Shown: positions 8,630-16,600 of the stretch, in pieces
Layout of the letters: each line of letters starts with the position of its first letter
Position numbering within the stretch: the stretch's first letter is position 1
Source of the DNA: Planctomyces sp.
Lineage (GTDB): Bacteria > Planctomycetota > Planctomycetia > Planctomycetales > Planctomycetaceae
Reading direction: 5' to 3'
DNA: 32,046 nt
NCBI GenBank assembly: GCA_027483145.1
Contig: JAIXVG010000436.1
Coordinates: 1-32,046 of the forward strand
The notes under the pieces: generated by a model
Seen by the model: the letters and a program-made list of their open reading frames with translations, nothing else
Told to the model about the DNA's origin: nothing
The model's database searches: none
Program-made: the position numbers and the translations under genes

Positions 8630-9577
8630 ATGCAAATTTTGCTGGCAAATCCCCGTGGCTTTTGTGCTGGCGTGAACATGGCCATCGAATGCCTCGATGA
8701 GGCGATCGCCATGTTCGGGCCCCAAATCTTTGTTTACCACGAGATTGTCCATAACAAGTACGTCGTCGAGCGATTCACTAAGCAAGGGGTCAAATTTGTC
8801 GACCAGGTGAGCGATGTCCCCGAAGGTTCGATCCTTCTCTTCAGTGCCCACGGCATCTCGCCGGAAATTCGGCAGCAGTCGAAGGCCCGTAACCTGCAGA
8901 CAATCGATGCAACCTGCCCCCTCGTCACCAAGGTCCACCTCGAAGCTATTCGCTATGCCAAGGCGGGTTATCACATCATCTTGATTGGTCATGCAGGTCA
9001 CGATGAAGTGATCGGCACAATGGGCGAAGCCCCAGCGAGTATCACCTTGGTCGAAACTCCCGAAGAGATCGCCGCCCTCGCGTTTGGTCCGACCGATAAG
9101 CTGGCTTACCTCACCCAGACAACTCTCAGCGTCGAAGAAGCTGGCCGGGTGATCAAAGCCCTGCGCGGCCGCTGGCCTCATATCGAATGCCCACCCAAAG
9201 AAGATATCTGCTACGCCACCACCAATCGGCAGGAAGCGGTCACCCTGCTCGCTCCTCGGGCCGACATCATTCTTGTTTTGGGAAGCCAGAACAGCTCGAA
9301 CAGCAAGCGACTCATGGAAATCGGTCTCTCCCTCAATAAGCCTTCCTATCTGATTGACGGTGCCCACGAGCTTGAGGCCGAATGGTTCCATGGTGCCCAA
9401 ACTGTCCTGGTCACCGCCGGAGCCAGCGCCCCGGAAGTCGTCGTTCAAGACTGCATCGACTATCTCGTCGAGCGGTTTAGCGCAACGGTCGAACTAGTCA
9501 CCACTCGCGAAGAGCATGTCTCCTTCCCCCTTCCTAAAGAATTGCGGCAGCTTAAGGTCGTCAAAGCCAGTCACTAA
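8630..9577 (+). CDS. ispH: 4-hydroxy-3-methylbut-2-enyl diphosphate reductase (IspH/LytB)
   Basis: A 315-residue [4Fe-4S] enzyme that makes IPP and DMAPP from HMBPP, the last step of the MEP isoprenoid pathway. All three cluster cysteines are present: C12 (RGFCAGV), C96 (DATCPLVTKVH) and C194 (EDICYATTNRQ). The substrate-binding histidines H41 (HEIVHNK), H74 (SAHGI) and H124 (HAGHDEVIGT), and E126, are also in place, with numbering close to the E. coli enzyme. I chose the ATG at 8630, because MQILLANPRGFCAGV is where the family begins; an in-frame start at 8552 would add 26 unrelated residues. The ribosome site is weak. It converges on the glycosyltransferase gene with only 10 bases between. 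Confidence 0.96.
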   Translation: MQILLANPRGFCAGVNMAIECLDEAIAMFGPQIFVYHEIVHNKYVVERFTKQGVKFVDQVSDVPEGSILLFSAHGISPEIRQQSKARNLQTIDATCPLVTKVHLEAIRYAKAGYHIILIGHAGHDEVIGTMGEAPASITLVETPEEIAALAFGPTDKLAYLTQTTLSVEEAGRVIKALRGRWPHIECPPKEDICYATTNRQEAVTLLAPRADIILVLGSQNSSNSKRLMEIGLSLNKPSYLIDGAHELEAEWFHGAQTVLVTAGASAPEVVVQDCIDYLVERFSATVELVTTREEHVSFPLPKELRQLKVVKASH

Positions 9578-9587
9578 GCGGAGCGCG

Positions 9588-10469
9588 TCAGGCCGCGGCG
9601 CCGACGTCATCTTCATGGCGCTCGGAGAAGTACCTTGCCACGCGTAACGCCAATTCAGGTTGGCGGCCGGTCCAGGCCAAGAGACCATTTGAGTCAACGG
9701 TAACATCCCGTTGCGGGTCAAAGCCAGCCGACAACAGCCACTCGTTCCGTTCCGGGTATTGGCGGTTCGTTAAGCACCCATGATAAAGATGGACCAGATC
9801 ACCCTTGACCAAGCCGACCTCGCCTCGAACTGACTCCCACACCCCCTGGCCCCACCGCCTGAAATCGCGATTCATGCTGGGGGTCGAGCGGTCGGTCAAG
9901 TAGCCGCTCCGCTGCCCAAACAGAGCATAGGTCAGCAGCACGTCCCCCGCTCCAACGATATTGCGATCGTAAAGGGAATGGGCTTCCAGCCAGTCGCGGC
10001 GGGCGGCCCAGGCACCACCCGGTTGACCATGACCGGCTAACCCTTCGCGGCGTTTGCGAACAATCGAGGGAATCGCGAATTCGACCCGTCCCGTCGAGTT
10101 CGGATAGTGGATGTTTTCGTACAACTGAACCACGGGGAATTGTTCAAGTTGATTAATCGTTTCGGCATACCAATCGGGATTCAAAAACAACAAATCGGCA
10201 TCGATCCAGGCGACCTTGGTAAACTGCCTGGGAAGATTCCGCACGATCCAATTAATCAGTGCTTCTTTCTGCCACATACAATGCCGACGGTTGGCTGAGA
10301 AATTCCAATCGGCGTTCAGGTGAAACCGTCCATCGAAGGAGACCTCGGCCGTGAACAACGGGAGTTCTCCGCAGTTGGCTCGAAACCGGAAGTAGTTGTC
10401 GCGCAGTTTCTGGTAGCCACACGGATTAAAGTGAGTCGTGACAATCGCCAGCGGGGACGTGGCCGACAT
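9588..10469 (-). CDS. Putative GT-A-like glycosyltransferase with DxD motif
   Basis: A 293-residue protein. SPLAIVTTHFNPCGYQKLRDNY looks like the first beta strand of a GT-A nucleotide-sugar fold (in two parts: SPLAIVTTHFNP, then CGYQKLRDNY), and KVAWIDADLLFLNPDW carries a DAD motif at residues 90-92, where a metal and the sugar nucleotide would bind. A later GAGDVLLTYALFG and a final HLYHGCLTNRQY segment resemble phage and bacterial GT-A-like proteins of unclear acceptor. I chose the ATG at 10469, since the 161 codons upstream in this frame overlap the neighbour's real frame. It is divergent from the GT4 gene, suggesting joint work on a surface glycan or a glycosylated product. No close named family was recognised. 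Confidence 0.65.
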   Translation of the reverse strand: MSATSPLAIVTTHFNPCGYQKLRDNYFRFRANCGELPLFTAEVSFDGRFHLNADWNFSANRRHCMWQKEALINWIVRNLPRQFTKVAWIDADLLFLNPDWYAETINQLEQFPVVQLYENIHYPNSTGRVEFAIPSIVRKRREGLAGHGQPGGAWAARRDWLEAHSLYDRNIVGAGDVLLTYALFGQRSGYLTDRSTPSMNRDFRRWGQGVWESVRGEVGLVKGDLVHLYHGCLTNRQYPERNEWLLSAGFDPQRDVTVDSNGLLAWTGRQPELALRVARYFSERHEDDVGAAA

Positions 10470-10652
10470 GGTAGGCTCCAAGTAAAAAACGGTGCTCTCT
10501 ACCCTATCTGGCCGGGTTGCGCTCTTAAACAAATAAAATGGTCTGGCAGGCTGATTGATGACGCCCATTTGCAAGTAGCTATCGCGAGATTTGTTGATCG
10601 GCAGGCTGTAAGTGCTGACAGAATCGGGCGCATCACAAATCGCGCAGAGACC

Positions 10653-10667
10653 AGGAGTCACTATTTG
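10653..10667 (+). promoter_or_regulatory. Ribosome site fixing a TTG start
   Basis: AGGAG at 10653-10657, then 7 bases, then TTG at 10665-10667. It decides the start of the GT4 gene against a 115-codon longer open frame. Confidence 0.65.
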
Positions 10668-11816
10668 AAACTCTGCTTTCGATTTGAGTATGCCACCCTT
10701 AACGGCGGAGAGTATTCGCTGCTGGCAACAGTTCGCGAGCTCATGCGGCTGGCCCCCGATTGGAAGCTGGAAGCCTGGGGGCCAACGCAGCGGCCGGGAG
10801 GGGGAAAGTCGTTTGGCGAAGCACTGGCTCAGGCAGGCATCACTCATCTGCCGCTCGAGTTTCGAACCCCCAACGGAGAACCGAGGCCACGAGATGAGGT
10901 CGAAGAAGACATCGTGCGGCTGGCCCAAGCGCGACAGCCGGAAATCATCCATGCCAATAGCCTGTCAGCCGGAAGATGGCTGGGGCGTGTGGTCCCGAGG
11001 TTGGCTTGCCCCACGACGGCCCACCTGCGTGATATCATCCGACTGACTGAATCGGCCGTGGCTGAGTTGGCGCGGCATCAGCGGCTATTTGCGGTTTCTG
11101 AAGCAACGCGTCACCACCATGTGAACCAAGGGCTGCCTGCCGACCGCGTGGTGACCGTCTACAACGGCCTCGATTTAGAGAAATTCTCACCCCGGCCACG
11201 ACAGGGCTGGTTACGAACCCAACTGGGGTTACCTGCTGAGGCATTGGTGATTGGTTCGATCGGCCAGATCAATCTGCGTAAAGGGCTGGATGTGTTGGCG
11301 TTGGCAGCGCCGGAGATCGTCGCCCAATTTCCCGGTGTTCATTTTGTCCATGCGGGTGAACGATTCTCCCAAAAGCCTGAGTCGATCGAGTTTGACCAGC
11401 GACTAGACGAGACGTTCGCCCGGCTCCCACCGCCTGCCCGCTGGCACCGCTTAGGAATTGTGGAAGAGGCCGCTATGTTCTACCCCGAACTTGACCTCCT
11501 GGTTCACCCCGCCCGCCAGGAACCCTTCGGCCGCGTACTGTTAGAAGCCGCAGCGATGAACGTGCCGCTTGTGGCCACGAACGTCGGTGGTACGGCTGAG
11601 ATGTTTCACATTGGCGAACCAGCCCGGCTAATTGAACCCAACTCCCCTCAGCAGTTAGCCAAGGTGGTGTGCGATCTGCTGGGCCAACCAGAAACAACTC
11701 GGGAGTCTGCCAGCCGCACCGGCCAAGCCATCCGGGACCAATTTCCCGCCGAACGCTGTGCCCGGGAACTGGTGCGGGAGTTTCGTAGGGTGGGTGAAGC
11801 GACTTCAGGAGCGTAA
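10665..11816 (+). CDS. GT4 family glycosyltransferase
   Basis: A 383-residue GT-B fold glycosyltransferase. The N-terminal domain starts LCFRFEYATLNGGEYSLL, with a Gly-rich loop. The C-terminal half has VVTVYNGLDLEKF, GSIGQINLRKGLDVL, the nucleotide-sugar site EPFGRVLLEAA (an E-x7-E motif) and VATNVGGTAEM. Retaining GT4 enzymes move sugars to lipids, glycans or proteins. The start is TTG at 10665, with an ideal AGGAG 7 bases upstream; the longer open frame from 10320 is antisense to the neighbouring gene and not family-like. The last ten residues and the TAA stop are encoded inside a REP-like element (11785-11824), so the natural C-terminus has probably been replaced. Confidence 0.87.
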   Translation: MKLCFRFEYATLNGGEYSLLATVRELMRLAPDWKLEAWGPTQRPGGGKSFGEALAQAGITHLPLEFRTPNGEPRPRDEVEEDIVRLAQARQPEIIHANSLSAGRWLGRVVPRLACPTTAHLRDIIRLTESAVAELARHQRLFAVSEATRHHHVNQGLPADRVVTVYNGLDLEKFSPRPRQGWLRTQLGLPAEALVIGSIGQINLRKGLDVLALAAPEIVAQFPGVHFVHAGERFSQKPESIEFDQRLDETFARLPPPARWHRLGIVEEAAMFYPELDLLVHPARQEPFGRVLLEAAAMNVPLVATNVGGTAEMFHIGEPARLIEPNSPQQLAKVVCDLLGQPETTRESASRTGQAIRDQFPAERCARELVREFRRVGEATSGA

Positions 11817-11824
11817 CCCACCGC
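11785..11824 (+). repeat. RAYT-flanking REP, left copy
   Basis: A 40-bp element starting GTAGGGTGGGTGAAGCGACT and ending GTAACCCACCGC, with GGTGGGT/ACCCACC ends that can pair. It is the inverted partner of 12478-12517 with 2 mismatches in 40. It overlaps the 3' end of the GT4 gene. A degenerate extra unit (GAGTGAAGCGACTGTAAC on the minus strand) follows at about 11838-11855, at the transposase stop. Confidence 0.75.
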
Positions 11825-11852
11825 CCCGGTAGACATCGATGTTACAGTCGCT

Positions 11853-12476
11853 TCACTCAAAATACCGGAATTCGTCCCCGTACCAATTGGCGGCTCTCCC
11901 CCAGTTCGAGGGGTATTCCCCTTCCTGGACGAATCGGTGAAATGACGACCAAGGCCAATCGCAAACCCGCTCGACCAAGCCATGCTTGAGGGGATTGACG
12001 TGGATGTAATCGACGCAGCGTTTGAGGTCGGCTTCGTCACGGCAGGTGTGTTCGAAGAATCGTCGTTGCCAAACGCCGTGCTCTCCTTTTCGCTTCCGGC
12101 TGAACGACGTGACTTGTACCGGACCGCCGGCCTTCAGCCAAGTGCGGGTGAATCGCGATTTGATCAGTTTCCAACGCGTCGAGTAATCGGAGTCGGCTGC
12201 CGGCAAAGTCCAAACGGAGTGCAAGTGGTCCGGCAACAGGACGAACGCTGTGAGCTCAAATGGATGCTCGCGGCGGACAACACCGATCGCCTTGCGTAGA
12301 CAGTCGCGAGCCAGTTCCGTTGTGAGAATCTTCGCTCGAGCGGCCGTCACCACCGTGAAGAAATAGACACGCCCCTCTCGAAAACGCCGATAGCTGCTCA
12401 ATTTGGGAACATACCCTTCGCAGTTCGAATCCCGAAAGAATCCGAAAGCCCGTGTTCTGGACAATTTGCAAGACAT
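11853..12476 (-). CDS. REP-associated tyrosine transposase (RAYT, IS200-like Y1 family)
   Basis: A 207-residue single-domain Y1 HUH transposase. The core starts at about residue 29 ([16 protein letters not shown]). The metal-binding HUH motif is PDHLHSVW (H84, H86) and the probable catalytic tyrosine is Y157 in [15 protein letters not shown], followed by DWPWSSF, a RAYT hallmark. All expected active-site residues are present, so it may be functional. The first 28 residues are not family-like, so the true start may differ from the ATG at 12476; no better one is visible. It is bracketed on both sides by copies of a 40-bp REP in inverted orientation, the upstream one ending one base before the ATG. 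RAYTs are thought to act on such REPs. Confidence 0.9.
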   Translation of the reverse strand: MSCKLSRTRAFGFFRDSNCEGYVPKLSSYRRFREGRVYFFTVVTAARAKILTTELARDCLRKAIGVVRREHPFELTAFVLLPDHLHSVWTLPAADSDYSTRWKLIKSRFTRTWLKAGGPVQVTSFSRKRKGEHGVWQRRFFEHTCRDEADLKRCVDYIHVNPLKHGLVERVCDWPWSSFHRFVQEGEYPSNWGRAANWYGDEFRYFE

Positions 12477-12477
12477 C

Positions 12478-12517
12478 GCGGTGGGTTACACTCCTGACGT
12501 CGCTTCACCCACCCTAC
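12478..12517 (-). repeat. RAYT-flanking REP, right copy
   Basis: The inverted partner of 11785-11824, 38 of 40 positions identical. It begins one base upstream of the transposase ATG, so it lies in the 5' leader of the transposase mRNA. Confidence 0.75.
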
Positions 12518-12524
12518 AGCTTTC

Positions 12525-12551
12525 CCTTGGCGCTCTTTGCGTCTTCGCGGT
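12525..12551. repeat. REP family 5 unit (CTTTGCGTCTTCGCGG)
   Basis: 27 bases that match 14140-14166 at 26 positions. It directly follows the right RAYT REP. Confidence 0.55.
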
Positions 12552-12588
12552 AAACAAAGTCTTTCTGCTTACCAATGGCTTTGTAACG

Positions 12589-12604
12589 GTGCGGCAAGCC
12601 GCAC
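12589..12604. repeat. REP family 3 palindrome at the 3' end of a gene
   Basis: GTGCGGC-AA-GCCGCAC, perfect 7-bp arms, the reverse complement of 1022-1037. It sits 10 bases beyond the stop of the 12615-13076 gene and could serve as its terminator, though no T-run follows. Confidence 0.55.
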
Positions 12605-12614
12605 GCTACGGGAC

Positions 12615-13076
12615 TCAGTATTGCTGTCCAATCGCAGCGCATTCAAGACACTGCGGGCACGTAAATACATAGAACGAAGCCGCGTCATGCCACCACATTT
12701 TGGCATTCTGCGGTGGTTCCGTGCAGATGCGATCATCATCAATCTGACCGACAAATATCATTTCTTGACCGCAACAGACTGGATACTCCGGCGACTGAAC
12801 CCAGATTGGGACGCGAAATTGTCGAATGTCATCTTCGGTGGCCTTGCGGATCACTTTCCGGGAGCCATCCGCTTGAACTTGAAAGTAACCGTGTTCAAAG
12901 TCATCGATCCAATCGACTGGTTCATTTAATTCACTAATGCAGCATACGCCCCGTCCGCCACGCTCTGCCTCGATCTCGGCCTGACCCACTACAAACGGCC
13001 CCCCAAGCGCATCGAGCGAACGAGGAATTATCACGTCACCATTTGGCGGAAGCGGAAACGATTTCTTGAATGTCAT
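12615..13076 (-). CDS. Hypothetical protein with Cys pairs, YwqG/DUF1963-like C-terminal half
   Basis: A 153-residue protein. The second half reads PIWVQSPEYPVCCGQEMIF, then VGQIDDD and FYVFTCPQCLEC. The Cys pairs (C101/C102 and C140/C143) suggest a bound zinc. The order (W-x-Q, P-x-C-CG-x-x-M-x-F-x-GQI, then a closing Cys pair) resembles the end of YwqG/DUF1963 proteins, whose function is unknown. The ATG at 13076 has GGAG 7 bases upstream and is preferred over an upstream in-frame start. It precedes a REP palindrome and lies downstream of the next gene on the same strand. Confidence 0.6.
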   Translation of the reverse strand: MTFKKSFPLPPNGDVIIPRSLDALGGPFVVGQAEIEAERGGRGVCCISELNEPVDWIDDFEHGYFQVQADGSRKVIRKATEDDIRQFRVPIWVQSPEYPVCCGQEMIFVGQIDDDRICTEPPQNAKMWWHDAASFYVFTCPQCLECAAIGQQY

Positions 13077-13163
13077 GTTGCTACTCCAAAAGTATAGATT
13101 CACTCGGTTACCGGCGATTGAACTTGATCTGAGGAAATGCTCGCGGGTGTCCGTCTCGAAAGA

Positions 13164-13883
13164 TTACTCGGTCATTGAAACTACGCTTGATTCTGCGACT
13201 TCAAAATCCGTCACGTTGATAAAGTAATCAAATCCTACCCTGAAGAATTCTCTGTGATGAAAGCGAGGTTTGTGACTGCTGAGGCTGACGTATAACCTTT
13301 CCAAGTAAGGCTTTGAATTCCACCACACCCATTGTTGCTCTTCAACAGTGGGAAGATAACACCGAACTATCCGCCCGCGCAGCACGAGGTCAGGAACGGT
13401 AGCCTTCCAGTATTTGCGTTGATTCCATTTTGTGCTCGGAACGAGACTATCAACATATCGTTTGAATTCTGTAGGTGATTGACCATCGGCCAAACCGGAA
13501 AGAAAAAGTCGGCCCTCGCCCGAGTCCAGCACGAAACCCAAAGAGCCAATCACTTGATTTCCCAGTTCAAGCGACCCTCTTATCGTTACTTCCTTAGATG
13601 TCTGCACAGGTTTTACAATTGATGGCCGAAACGATTCATCCCCGAGCTTCAGATAGCTACGTTGATTTGCTTTCAGAAGCAGTTCGATGGCGGTCGACTG
13701 AAGACTGGTCTCTGTTTCATTTTCCGAGAACCATCCTTCGGGGGTCGTTGAAAGCATTGACGGACTTGATGCTGTGATAACTTTAGGACGATCACGTAAC
13801 CATATTGTAAAGCAAACGACGGAGCACAATGTCATCGTCAACGTGGTGACGATCCGCAAGCGAAAGAGGGTCTGATCACGCAT
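13164..13883 (-). CDS. Hypothetical protein with one N-terminal membrane helix
   Basis: A 239-residue protein not recognised as a known family. Residues 9-28 (RIVTTLTMTLCSVVCFTIWL) form a membrane helix or uncleaved signal, and the rest is polar with no Cys pairs or obvious catalytic motif. It is probably an anchored extracytoplasmic protein. The ATG at 13883 follows GGAAAAG at a short distance; an upstream in-frame start at 13946 would put 21 extra residues before the helix. It lies on the same strand as the 12615-13076 gene with 87 bases between, so they may be co-transcribed. Confidence 0.6.
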   Translation of the reverse strand: MRDQTLFRLRIVTTLTMTLCSVVCFTIWLRDRPKVITASSPSMLSTTPEGWFSENETETSLQSTAIELLLKANQRSYLKLGDESFRPSIVKPVQTSKEVTIRGSLELGNQVIGSLGFVLDSGEGRLFLSGLADGQSPTEFKRYVDSLVPSTKWNQRKYWKATVPDLVLRGRIVRCYLPTVEEQQWVWWNSKPYLERLYVSLSSHKPRFHHREFFRVGFDYFINVTDFEVAESSVVSMTE

Positions 13884-14102
13884 TTCAACTTTTCCGATTT
13901 CCCTCAAGCATCCGAGGAAGAGGCGGGTGGACCAGGTTGGCGTCATCGCATACCTGGGGCCGAAGGCCAGGAGGATATGTCATTGGAATCCACAACTTTC
14001 ACTCACCTCCTTCGCCTACTCCGTCCCGGTAGGATCGAATACAAGCCAACCACGGTTGGATTATTTCCGAGCCAATCGGGGTCACCCACGGTCAAGACTT
14101 CT

Positions 14103-14166
14103 ACCGCGAAGGAGCAAAGATCGCAAAGGAGAGGCTTTACCTTGGCGCTCTTTGCGTCTTTGCGGT
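14103..14166. repeat. REP family 5 inverted pair (GCAAAGA / TCTTTGC)
   Basis: Left arm 14103-14129 and right arm 14140-14166 form an imperfect 27-bp inverted repeat with a 10-nt loop. The right arm matches 12525-12551. It lies in the 379-base gap (13884-14262) in which no gene is seen. Confidence 0.6.
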
Positions 14167-14262
14167 GATTAAAGTGTTTCGATTGAAGGGCATCAGAGGG
14201 GAAAGGACTCGTTGAATTACCGCAACCACGAATCCTTTCTCCCTTTGACCTCACTGTACCCT

Positions 14263-15306
14263 CTACTGCCCTAAGTACCGCGCATACACCCCCCGCGCTA
14301 CACCCAGGTCATCCGTCCCCTTCACAATCGCCCGACCATCCGTAAACACACTCAACTCCAACTCACTCGCATCCGGCTGAAAGCGAAGTAAAAACCGATT
14401 CCGCGTAACACGTCCTGTTTCTTTCAGCCTCTCTTCCAGGCTTGCCAAGTCCAACTGCTGCCCGGGCGGCGGCGAAATCTGCACGCTGTTTCGGCCACAC
14501 AAACTCACCGCTTCCGAAGCATACTCACCTGCCAGCCATAAACGCTCCCCGCGCACACAAGCCGGGCAACCGTCGTCACCAACAACCCGCTTCAGACCCA
14601 GCGGCCGGAATACATTGGCCCAACTGTCAAACATCATCAGTCCCTTCAGCAGGTCCTGATGATTCCCCGTCAGCAGCTTGATCACCTCCAGTGCTTGCAT
14701 CGCTGCCACCAGGTGAATCGCAGGCCCCAACACACCAGCCGTCTCGCAAGTCTCCATCTCACCCGCACTCGGTGGACTCGGCATCAAGCACCTCAGGCAG
14801 GCCGTCTTCCCAGGGACAATCACCATCACCTGACCACTCGCCCCTAAGCAGCCCCCATGCACCCATGGAATGCCCGTCTCTAACGACACATCGTTAATCA
14901 GGAACCGCGCCTCGAAGTTATCGGTCCCATCGAGCAGTACATCACAGCCCCGTGCCAGCTCCATGATGTTGGCAGGCCGCACATCAACCACCACCGGCTC
15001 GATCTCCACCTCGCTGTTAATGGCCCGTAGCTTGGTCGCAGCGGCAATCGCCTTGGGTAATTGAGCCGCAACATCCGCTTCGTCAAACAAAACTTGCCGC
15101 TGCAAGTTCGAAAGCTCAACAAAATCGCGATCAGCGATTCGCAGTTTTCCTAGCCCTGCCCGCACTAGCGTATCAGCCAGCACTGTCCCCAGCGCGCCAC
15201 AACCAACTAGCAGCACACGGCTTTGCGCCAGCTTCTGTTGTCCACTTAACCCAATCCGGTGGTCGCGCCATTGTCGACTGTACCGCTCGAATTCTGCTTC
15301 TGACAT
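14263..15306 (-). CDS. ThiF/MoeB-type E1-like adenylyltransferase
   Basis: A 347-residue member of the ThiF/MoeB/HesA family, which adenylates the C-terminal glycine of small sulfur carriers (ThiS, MoaD) for thiamine or molybdopterin synthesis. The nucleotide site is VLLVGCGALGTVLADTL, followed by NLQRQVLFDEADV with the catalytic Arg, and DGTDNFEARFLIND. Two zinc-binding pairs, CLRC and CPAC, are present. About 80 residues follow the usual core (from SLCGRNSVQI), as in longer ThiF-like proteins. The ATG at 15306 starts MSEAEFERYSRQ, the usual beginning; an in-frame TTG two codons earlier is possible. No thi or moa genes are adjacent, so the partner is uncertain. It is divergent from the phage-like cassette. 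Confidence 0.85.
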   Translation of the reverse strand: MSEAEFERYSRQWRDHRIGLSGQQKLAQSRVLLVGCGALGTVLADTLVRAGLGKLRIADRDFVELSNLQRQVLFDEADVAAQLPKAIAAATKLRAINSEVEIEPVVVDVRPANIMELARGCDVLLDGTDNFEARFLINDVSLETGIPWVHGGCLGASGQVMVIVPGKTACLRCLMPSPPSAGEMETCETAGVLGPAIHLVAAMQALEVIKLLTGNHQDLLKGLMMFDSWANVFRPLGLKRVVGDDGCPACVRGERLWLAGEYASEAVSLCGRNSVQISPPPGQQLDLASLEERLKETGRVTRNRFLLRFQPDASELELSVFTDGRAIVKGTDDLGVARGVYARYLGQ

Positions 15307-15318
15307 AAACAAAAAATC

Positions 15319-15368
15319 TCACTTCAAAACATCGAATCTCAACTAGTCGACCACCACTTCTGAAGTGA
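15319..15368. promoter_or_regulatory. Candidate operator: TCACTTCA / TGAAGTGA sites
   Basis: TCACTTCA (15319-15326), and CACTTC-T-GAAGTG (15355-15367) whose right part gives TGAAGTGA (15361-15368). They form nested palindromes between the divergent thiF-like gene and the HTH gene that opens the phage-like cassette. The spacing would suit a dimeric repressor. Confidence 0.35.
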
Positions 15369-15427
15369 AAGTGATCTGTGTGCACAGCACCATCAAGTCC
15401 ACCAACTCAAACCAAGGCTCCCAACAC

Positions 15428-15820
15428 ATGAGTATACGCGACCAGGAAGGACTCAAAACAGTTTTGGCACGGCTCGAACCGCAAGATCTCTGGAAAGCCA
15501 TCGATGATTCCTATGCCCACGTCAGACCCGAACGCTGGAAACAGGTCGCCATGCTCACCCTCAGGCATGTCGCCCACTGGCCCATTGAAGAAATCGGCTA
15601 CGCCTTCGGCCACTCCCCCGGCCATGTCTGCCGCACACTCAAGCTGGTCCAGAAAGAACTCGCCGAAACCCTCGACCCCGGCTGGGAAGACTGGCTCCGC
15701 CTCCGCGAATCGAGTCCCGACCTCCTTGACCCGGATGAGCAAACCGACCCACATCACCCCCCTGCACACAACGACCGCTGGGGCCGCCCTTATTCACAGG
15801 AAGAACATCATGCAGCTTAG
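15428..15820 (+). CDS. Sigma-region-4-like HTH protein, first gene of phage-like cassette
   Basis: A 130-residue protein. WPIEEIGYAFGHSPGHVCRTLKLVQKEL (about residues 52-79; in two parts WPIEEIGYAFGH and SPGHVCRTLKLVQKEL) has the helix-turn-helix shape of sigma-70 region 4. The tail is acidic and His/Pro-rich. No region 2 is present, so it is not a full sigma factor; it is more likely a phage-type regulator. The ATG at 15428 has a weak AAGG upstream, and a GTG at 15365 would add 21 residues. Its last 11 bases overlap the start of the ParB-like gene, which implies translational coupling. Palindromic sites upstream could be its own operator. Confidence 0.65.
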   Translation: MSIRDQEGLKTVLARLEPQDLWKAIDDSYAHVRPERWKQVAMLTLRHVAHWPIEEIGYAFGHSPGHVCRTLKLVQKELAETLDPGWEDWLRLRESSPDLLDPDEQTDPHHPPAHNDRWGRPYSQEEHHAA

Positions 15821-16391
15821 AACGCTCCCCGTCTCGTTATTGAAGCCAGCCCCCTACAACCCCCGCATTGTTCTGCAGCCCGGCATGCCAGGGTACGATC
15901 GACTGAAACGATCATTGACCGAGTTTGGCCTCGTCCAGCCGATTATCTGGAACGAGTCGACCGGCCATATCGTTGGCGGTCATCAGCGCCTCGCCATTCT
16001 TGAGGCCGAAGGGATCACTTAAACCGAAGTCTCTGTCGTTCAGCTATCACTCCAGCGCGAACAGGCTCTCAACGTTGCCCTTAATAACGCCCATGTTGGT
16101 AGCGACTGGGACCACTCGAAACTTCAAGAGTTAGTCGCCGAACTGACCGAACTCCCCGATTTCGACGCCACCCTCACCGGCTTCAGCGAAGCCGAACTTC
16201 GCGAACTCAACTGGCAGCCCCAACCCATGAACGAACTCTCAACATCAGACCTCAGTCCTGAATTCGTTGAAGTCTCATTCCGCTTACCCCCCGATGAGTG
16301 GACCACCCTCCGCCCTCACTTCGATCAGTGGCTCGCTGGTCATCAGGCCCATCTCGCAACCACCCTCGAAATTCGCAGGGTTAATGGTTGA
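15810..16391 (+). pseudogene. ParB-like nuclease/sulfiredoxin-fold gene with one in-frame TAA
   Basis: The start is ATG at 15810, with AGGAAG 6 bases upstream. The first 70 codons encode a ParB N-terminal-like domain: LKPAPYNPR, LTEFGLVQPIIWN and the signature VGGHQRLAILEAEGI. Codon 71 (16020-16022) is TAA. The same frame then continues with no other stop for 122 codons to TGA at 16389-16391, encoding what normally follows in this family: TEVSVVQLSLQREQALNVAL, then NNAHVGSDWD, LTGFSEAEL and a closing domain. One base change, for example GAA or CAA to TAA, explains this; readthrough or a sequencing error are alternatives. In phages such genes sit next to DNA modification and packaging genes, as here. 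Confidence 0.8.
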
Positions 16392-16420
16392 GAGTTTCGT
16401 GTTGGGAGTTTTGTAGTTCT

Positions 16421-16547
16421 GTAGGGTTCGTCTTGACGCACCGTGTTCAATCGCTCGCAGCGAGTCGTCATAAAAAGAGAGTCGCTCAACTGTCAACAAC
16501 AATAGCTCGATCATCCAACAAGAGTGGTGCGTCAAGACGCACCCTAC
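16421..16547. repeat. Inverted pair of REP family 6 (GTAGGGTGCGTCTTGACGCACC)
   Basis: Left unit 16421-16442 and right unit 16526-16547 are 22-bp inverted copies with one mismatch, and each contains its own GTGCGTC/GACGCAC palindrome. It forms a BIME-like insert in the 209-base gap between the ParB-like pseudogene and the ABC ATPase gene, and may have split the cassette's operon. Confidence 0.65.
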
Positions 16548-16600
16548 AAATGAATGCACTCTTTCCCCAACTCTAAGCCCTCAACCACAAAGGTCCTACT

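Noticed and set aside
8612-9448. Minus-strand open frame antisense to ispH
   Set aside because: ispH has all catalytic residues on the plus strand; the reverse frame shows no motif.
10320-10664. N-terminal extension of the GT4 frame
   Set aside because: It is antisense to the GT-A-like gene and its promoter region, has no family resemblance, and a TTG with a strong AGGAG site lies at 10665.
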